64,000 bases of DNA. Source: Actinokineospora xionganensis. GTDB lineage: Bacteria > Actinomycetota > Actinomycetes > Mycobacteriales > Pseudonocardiaceae. The stretch's first letter is position 1. Every line of letters begins with the position of its first letter. A program made the translations under genes and the position numbers. Positions 59,375 through 64,000 of this stretch are shown here, piece by piece. The notes beneath the pieces were generated by a model that was not told the DNA's origin, made no database searches, and saw only the letters and a program-made list of their open reading frames with translations. The DNA is taken from NCBI RefSeq assembly GCF_014323725.1, contig NZ_JABVED010000001.1, positions 664,505-728,504 on the forward strand, written 5' to 3'.

Positions 59375-61023
59375 CCCGGACCGCCGACCTGTGGTGGAAG
59401 ACCGCGATCGTGTACTGCCTGGACGTGGAGACGTTCTTCGACAGCAACGGCGACGGCCACGGCGACTTCCGCGGCCTGACGCAGAAGATCGACTACCTGG
59501 ACCGGCTCGGCGTCACCTGCGTGTGGCTGATGCCGTTCTACCCCTCCCCCGATCGCGACGACGGTTACGACATCACCGACTTCTACAACGTCGACCCCCG
59601 GCTGGGCACGCTCGGAGACTTCGTCGAGTTCCTGCGTACCGCACGCGACCGAGGAATTCGGGTGATCGCCGACCTGGTGGTCAACCACACCTCCGACCGG
59701 CACCCATGGTTCCAGAGCGCCCGCGAGGGCCCGGACTCGCAGTACCACGACTGGTACGTGTGGCAGGACAAGCCGCCGCCGGACGCCAAGAAGGGCATCG
59801 TCTTCCCCGACCAGGAAGAGAGCCTGTGGACCTACGACCGCAAGGCGAAGCGGTACTACCTGCACCGGTTCTACAAGCACCAGCCCGACCTCGACGTGGC
59901 GAACCCGGCGGTGCGCGACGAGATCGCCCGGGTGATGGGCTTCTGGCTGGAGCTGGGCCTATCGGGGTTCCGGGTCGACGGGGTGCCGTTCCTGCTCGAC
60001 ACCGCGGGCAGCCACGACGCGGCGCAGTTGCCCGATCCGCACGACTACCTGGCTGACCTGCGCGCGTTCCTGGGCCGTCGCCGCGGCGACGCGGTGATGC
60101 TCGGCGAAGTGAACCTGCCGTACAAGGACACGATGAAGTTCTTCGGCGACGGTGACGGGGTCGCCGACGAGCTGACGATGTGCTTCGACTTCATCGGCAT
60201 GCAGAAGATGTATCTGTCTCTGGCCCGCGAGGACGCCGAACCGCTCGCCGACGCGCTGCGGGAGCGCCCCCTGCCCCCGCGCGACGGGCACTGGGCGACA
60301 TTCGTGCGCAACCACGACGAGTTGACCCTGGACAAGCTCACCGACTCCCAGCGCCAAGAGGTCTTCGCGGCGTTCGGGCCGGACAAGGACATGCAGCTTT
60401 ACGACCGCGGGCTGCGCAGGCGCGTCCCCTCCATGTTCGACGGTGACGAGCGGCGGATCCGGATGGTCTACAGCCTGCTGTACTCGCTGCCGGGCTGCCC
60501 CGTCCTTTACTACGGCGAAGAGATCGGCATGGCCGAGGACCTCCGCGCCGAGGGACGGCTGGCGGTCCGCACCCCGATGCAGTGGTCGTCCACCCGCAAC
60601 GCGGGGTTCTCCCAGGCGGACGTGAAGGACCTGCCGGGGCCGATCCCCCAGGGGCGGTTCGGGCCGGAGCACGTCAACGTCCGCGCGCAGGAGGGTGTCG
60701 CGGAGTCGCTGCACTCGTGGATCCGGCACCTCATCGACCGGTACCGGGAGTGCCCGGAACTGGCGTGGGGCCGCTACGAGGTGCTCGACACCGACGAGTC
60801 GTCCGTGCTGGCGCACCGCTGCGACATCCAAGGCACCGTCGTGGTCCTGCACAATCTGGCAGATCGCGAGGTCGCCCCGGAGATCACGCTGGACGGCGTG
60901 GACAACTCGCAGGTGCTCGTGGACCTGCTGCGGGAGGGCGAGACAGAGGTGTCGACCAAGGGGAAGGCGACTATCGAGCTCGAGTCCTACGGGTGCCGGT
61001 GGCTGCGAGTCACCGAGCGTTGA
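59365..61023 (+). CDS. GH13 alpha-amylase-family enzyme (trehalose synthase-like)
   Basis: This 552-residue protein is a (beta/alpha)8 glycosidase with ADLVVNHTSDRHPWF, the nucleophile region GLSGFRVDGVPFLLD (Asp), the acid/base VMLGEVNLP (Glu) and the third acid RNHDELTLD. It resembles trehalose synthase/maltosyl-type members of GH13 rather than a secreted amylase; no signal peptide is present. GGAGGTGGGGTC precedes the GTG, which lies inside the oxidoreductase's last codons. The pair is probably an operon for intracellular glucan or trehalose metabolism. Confidence 0.88.
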   Translation: MELTRTADLWWKTAIVYCLDVETFFDSNGDGHGDFRGLTQKIDYLDRLGVTCVWLMPFYPSPDRDDGYDITDFYNVDPRLGTLGDFVEFLRTARDRGIRVIADLVVNHTSDRHPWFQSAREGPDSQYHDWYVWQDKPPPDAKKGIVFPDQEESLWTYDRKAKRYYLHRFYKHQPDLDVANPAVRDEIARVMGFWLELGLSGFRVDGVPFLLDTAGSHDAAQLPDPHDYLADLRAFLGRRRGDAVMLGEVNLPYKDTMKFFGDGDGVADELTMCFDFIGMQKMYLSLAREDAEPLADALRERPLPPRDGHWATFVRNHDELTLDKLTDSQRQEVFAAFGPDKDMQLYDRGLRRRVPSMFDGDERRIRMVYSLLYSLPGCPVLYYGEEIGMAEDLRAEGRLAVRTPMQWSSTRNAGFSQADVKDLPGPIPQGRFGPEHVNVRAQEGVAESLHSWIRHLIDRYRECPELAWGRYEVLDTDESSVLAHRCDIQGTVVVLHNLADREVAPEITLDGVDNSQVLVDLLREGETEVSTKGKATIELESYGCRWLRVTER

Positions 61024-61027
61024 GGTG

Positions 61028-61519
61028 TCAGTGCTGGTCGGGCGCGGTCAACTGCTCCCGAACGCGAACCGTGGCCTCGGTGCTCAACGCGAGGAACCGG
61101 TCGATGATCCGGCGCTCCGACTGCCCGAACTCGGCCCAGACGCGGCTCATCTCCGCGCCGAGCGGGGCGAAGAACGCCCGGCCCACGTCCAGGGCACGGT
61201 CGTTCACCCGCAGCTCGACCCGGCGACGGTCGGCGATGCCGCGCTCACGGCGGATATGACCCGCGGCCTCGAGCCGGTCGAGCAGCGCGGTCACCGCGGA
61301 CGCGCTCAGATGCAGCGATCCGGCCAGGTCACCCGGACTCAGGGAGCGGCCCGCGTGGTCGGCGTGCATGATCACGGCGAGCGCGTTGAGGTCCGTGCGG
61401 TGGATGCCCCGGGTCTCGCCGAACATCTCCGCGAACCGATCGGACTCCACCACGAGCTGCCGTAGCCGAGTGACCAACTGCTGGTCGGTGCACTCGGCGT
61501 CCGCACGCGGTCCGACCAT
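61028..61519 (-). CDS. MarR family regulator of the MMPL transporter
   Basis: This 163-residue winged-helix protein has RTDLNALAVIMHADHAGRSLSP, the recognition helix LSASAVTALLDRLEAAGHIRRER and the wing GIADRRRVELRV. GGAGG lies eight bases before ATG 61519. It is divergent from the MMPL gene, and two copies of TTCG-N5-CGAA lie between them. It most likely represses the transporter until a lipophilic ligand binds. Confidence 0.9.
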   Translation of the reverse strand: MVGPRADAECTDQQLVTRLRQLVVESDRFAEMFGETRGIHRTDLNALAVIMHADHAGRSLSPGDLAGSLHLSASAVTALLDRLEAAGHIRRERGIADRRRVELRVNDRALDVGRAFFAPLGAEMSRVWAEFGQSERRIIDRFLALSTEATVRVREQLTAPDQH

Positions 61520-61564
61520 TGACCCATCCTCCGGTTTGCCCATCGAGCGAAACCACCCTATTCT

Positions 61565-61593
61565 TTCGGTCGTCGAACTATTCGGCGATCGAA
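61565..61593. promoter_or_regulatory. Two MarR operator copies (TTCG-N5-CGAA)
   Basis: TTCGGTCGTCGAA (61565-61577) and TTCGGCGATCGAA (61581-61593) have the same arms and a 16-base start-to-start distance. The second copy ends 35 bases before the transporter start. They are good candidates for MarR dimers binding side by side. Confidence 0.65.
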
Positions 61594-61627
61594 CTACTTG
61601 TCCCGGCGAGACCCGAGGGTAGTGAGT

Positions 61628-63700
61628 GTGAGCACCACATCCGACACCGCGCGACCCGGACCGGCGCGGTGGCTGCTCCCCGCGTTGCTGATCATCGGCT
61701 GGCTGTTGGTCGGCGCCGTCGGCGGGCCCTTCGCGGGCAAGCTGAGCGAGGTCGCCGAGCAGGACAGCACCACCTTCCTACCCCGCTCGGCCGAGGCCAC
61801 CCGGGTCGGCGAGTTGCAGCGCGCGTTCGCGGGCAGCCGTGCCGTGCCCGCGATCCTCATCGCCGAGCGGCAGGCCGGGATCACCGCGCAGGACGACCGC
61901 TACCTGGCCGACCGGCTGGGCGCGGTCGGCGACGTTGCCGGCGTGGACCAGGCGACCCCGAGGTGGCTGCCCGCCCCCGACTCCCCCGCCGCCCGGCAGG
62001 CGATCATCTCCGTCGACGCGGAGGTCGACCCCGGCACGGCCATCGAGGAGGTCCGGGACCGGCTCGACACCGGTCGACCGGACGGACTCACGGTTCTGGT
62101 GACCGGGCCCGCCGCGCAGGCCGCCGATCTGGGCGAGGCGTTCGGCGGGATCGACGGCCTGCTGCTGCTCGTCGCGGGCGCCGTCGTGGTCGTCATCCTC
62201 ATCGTGGTCTACCGCAGCCCGATCCTGCCGCTGGTCGTGCTGCTGTCGGCGGTGTTCGCCCTCGGACTCGCCAGCCTCGCGGTGTATTTGCTGGCGAAGA
62301 ACGACGTGCTCGACCTCAACGGCCAGAGCCAGGGCATCCTGTTCATCCTCGTCTTCGGCGCCGCCACCGACTACGCCCTGCTGCTGGTGTCGCGGTTCCG
62401 CGAGGAACTCCGCGACACCGACGACCGCCATCGCGCGATCCGAACGTCGTTGCGCACCACGATCGAGCCCATCGCGGCGTCCGCGGGCACCGTGGTCCTG
62501 GGCGTGCTGTGTCTGCTGTTCAGCGACCTCAACTCCAACCGCGGCCTCGGACCGGTGGCCGCGATCGGCATCGCCGCCGCCTTCCTCACCACCACGACCT
62601 TCCTGCCCGCGGTGCTCGTCGTGCTCGGCCGGACAGCCTTCTGGCCGCGCAGGCCCACGCTCGGATCACCGCACCCGGAGACCTCGGGCCTGTGGGGCCG
62701 GGTGTCCGGGTGGGTGGGCCGGGCCCCGCGCGCCATCTGGGTGGTCACCACCTTGGTGCTGCTCGTCGGCGCCGCCTTCCTGCCCCAGCTGCGGGCGAGC
62801 GGGACCTCGCAGTCGGAGGTGTTCCTCACCGACGTGGACTCGGCCGCGGGGCAGCAGGTGGTCTCGCGCTACTTCCCGGGCGGCACCGGCGCGCCCACAG
62901 TCGTGATCGCCCGCGCCGACCGAGCCGACCAGGTGCTGGCCGCCGCCCGCGTCGACGGCGTCTCGACCGCGGCGGTGACCATGTCGAACGGACAGCCGAA
63001 GGTCGTCGACGGCCGGGTCAAACTCGACGTCGTGCTCGCGGACCCGGCCGACTCCGACGCCGCGATCGACACCGTCACCCGTGTCCGCCAAGCCGTGCAC
63101 GCGGTCCCCGGCGCGGACGCGCTCGTGGGCGGACCGACCGCGAGCCAGCTCGACACCCGGGCGACCTCCGAACGGGACCGCGCGGTGATCATCCCGATCG
63201 TCCTGGTCGTGATCTTCGCGGTCCTCGCGCTGCTGCTGCGGTCACTGCTGGCGCCCGCCCTGCTGATCGCCACCGTGGTGTTGTCGTTCGCCGCGACGAT
63301 GGGCGTGTCCGCCCTGGTGTTCAACGAGATCCTGGGCTTTCCCGGCGCGGACCCCGTGGTCCCGCTGTTCGGCTTCGTTTTCCTGGTCGCGCTGGGGATC
63401 GACTACAACATCTTCCTCATGACCCGGGTGCGCGAGGAGACCCGCGCGCTGGGCACCCGGGAGGGCACGCTGCGCGGTCTCTCGCTGACCGGTGGGGTGA
63501 TCACCTCGGCGGGTGTCGTCCTCGCCGCCACGTTCGCCGCTCTCGCGGTGATACCGATCCTGTTCCTCGCCCAACTCGCCTTCATCGTCGCGTTCGGGGT
63601 GCTCGTGGACACCCTGATCGTGCGGTCGCTGCTGGTGCCCGCCCTGGTGGTCGACCTCGGCCGGGTGGTGTGGTGGCCCTCGCGCCTCGACAAGTCGTGA
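61628..63700 (+). CDS. MMPL family transporter
   Basis: This 690-residue RND-superfamily permease has two copies of a six-helix membrane domain with large loops between. The first shows FILVFGAATDYALLLVSRFREE and the second FVFLVALGIDYNIFLMTRVREE, including the proton-relay Asp-Tyr pairs. It probably exports lipids or drugs. GAGGG eight bases before GTG 61628 favours that start over the GTG six bases earlier. It is under the divergent MarR; tail-to-tail with the cadD-like gene. Confidence 0.9.
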   Translation: MSTTSDTARPGPARWLLPALLIIGWLLVGAVGGPFAGKLSEVAEQDSTTFLPRSAEATRVGELQRAFAGSRAVPAILIAERQAGITAQDDRYLADRLGAVGDVAGVDQATPRWLPAPDSPAARQAIISVDAEVDPGTAIEEVRDRLDTGRPDGLTVLVTGPAAQAADLGEAFGGIDGLLLLVAGAVVVVILIVVYRSPILPLVVLLSAVFALGLASLAVYLLAKNDVLDLNGQSQGILFILVFGAATDYALLLVSRFREELRDTDDRHRAIRTSLRTTIEPIAASAGTVVLGVLCLLFSDLNSNRGLGPVAAIGIAAAFLTTTTFLPAVLVVLGRTAFWPRRPTLGSPHPETSGLWGRVSGWVGRAPRAIWVVTTLVLLVGAAFLPQLRASGTSQSEVFLTDVDSAAGQQVVSRYFPGGTGAPTVVIARADRADQVLAAARVDGVSTAAVTMSNGQPKVVDGRVKLDVVLADPADSDAAIDTVTRVRQAVHAVPGADALVGGPTASQLDTRATSERDRAVIIPIVLVVIFAVLALLLRSLLAPALLIATVVLSFAATMGVSALVFNEILGFPGADPVVPLFGFVFLVALGIDYNIFLMTRVREETRALGTREGTLRGLSLTGGVITSAGVVLAATFAALAVIPILFLAQLAFIVAFGVLVDTLIVRSLLVPALVVDLGRVVWWPSRLDKS

Positions 63701-64000
63701 TCACCGATCGATGAGGATGACCAGTCCGATGCCGACCAGCACGACGGGTAGCACCACGTGGCCCCAGCGGGAGAGGGCGCGGGCCACGGTGGGGCGGGTC
63801 GCGAGGAAGCGGCCCGCCGCGCACCACACGGCGACCAAGGCGAGGAACACGGCGGAATAGACCAGCAGCCTGCCGGTCCCCGCCGCGGTGAACACCGGGA
63901 TGTACACGCCGAGGTTGTCCCCGCCGCCTGCCAGGGTCACGGCAGCCACCGCGAGCACACCGGGGCCCGCGACCGGATCGTCGCCTTCACCGCCGCCGCC
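63701..64000 (-). CDS. CadD-like cadmium resistance transporter (partial, 5' end outside the window)
   Basis: The C-terminal ~100 residues read GEGDDPVAGPGVLAVAAVTL, then AGGGDNLGVYIPVF and WGHVVLPVVLVGIGLVILI. The AxxGGDNxGVYxPxF segment is the CadD/cadmium-resistance family mark. Transmembrane helices are evident. The frame stays open to the window edge, so the start lies beyond base 64000. Expected role: export of divalent or toxic cations. Confidence 0.8.
   Translation of the reverse strand, partial: GGGGEGDDPVAGPGVLAVAAVTLAGGGDNLGVYIPVFTAAGTGRLLVYSAVFLALVAVWCAAGRFLATRPTVARALSRWGHVVLPVVLVGIGLVILIDR

Overview
The window is very GC-rich DNA (about 70% by eye) from an actinobacterium. A YrbE-Mce operon, PadR-, DUF3618- and DUF4235-type genes, frequent GTG/TTG starts, many leaderless promoters and an LAxTG cell-wall protein together suggest the order Pseudonocardiales, in the region of Actinokineospora, Saccharothrix or Lentzea. 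The genus is an inference from gene content. I saw no rRNA, tRNA, CRISPR array, transposase, integrase or phage module. The region looks like an ordinary chromosomal arm with mixed metabolic, regulatory and envelope genes and some gene decay.

Layout. 0.1-6.1 kb: a PadR regulator with its coupled membrane protein, an endonuclease/exonuclease/phosphatase-fold protein, a VOC protein, two truncated genes fused at a deletion scar, a flavin-fold protein, a cupin and an SDR. 6.1-10.3 kb: a decayed EF-hand gene, a secreted subtilisin, a PfkB sugar kinase, a STAS protein and a small helical protein. 10.6-17 kb: a TetR-amidase pair sharing a perfect palindrome, a SAM methyltransferase, a P450 coupled to a secreted lipase-like hydrolase, and a frameshifted gene. 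17.1-20.4 kb: furA-katG for peroxide defence and a GNAT plus mono-cluster ferredoxin pair. 20.5-26.8 kb: secreted or membrane proteins, namely a GH3 glucosidase with a CebR-like operator, a zinc metalloprotease, and an HTH-membrane-ricin protein. 26.9-36.2 kb: MarR with DUF6069, cholesterol oxidase, a FUSC transporter, GNAT, a LexA-type repressor, isochorismatase, and a divergent DUF5997 / LysR-type ligand-domain pair.

36.2-42.5 kb: a CitAB/DcuSR-type two-component system divergent from a complete tctCBA tricarboxylate transporter, then an LAxTG cell-wall protein. 42.6-46.1 kb: a KhtTU-like K+/H+ antiporter and a three-gene envelope operon (holin-family, DUF3618, DUF4235). 46.1-48.8 kb: a TetR regulator with PF10118 and DUF2236 genes carrying three related palindromes. 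48.9-58.4 kb: a TetR regulator and a tightly overlapping nine-gene yrbE-mce lipid importer operon. 58.4-64 kb: a flavin-dependent oxidoreductase overlapping a GH13 glycosidase, a MarR-MMPL efflux pair with two operator copies, and the edge of a CadD-like transporter.

Three themes recur. At least eight genes have a TANNNT box 6-7 nt upstream of a start codon that lacks a ribosome binding site, so they are probably leaderless. Several regulator-target pairs carry visible inverted repeats that predict their operators. Six genes show frameshift or truncation damage. The best candidates for undescribed biology are the TetR/PF10118/DUF2236 regulon with its three boxes, the membrane HTH-ricin protein with a nearby 28-residue membrane peptide, the divergent leaderless DUF5997/LysR-ligand-domain pair, and the 11-residue-repeat envelope protein.
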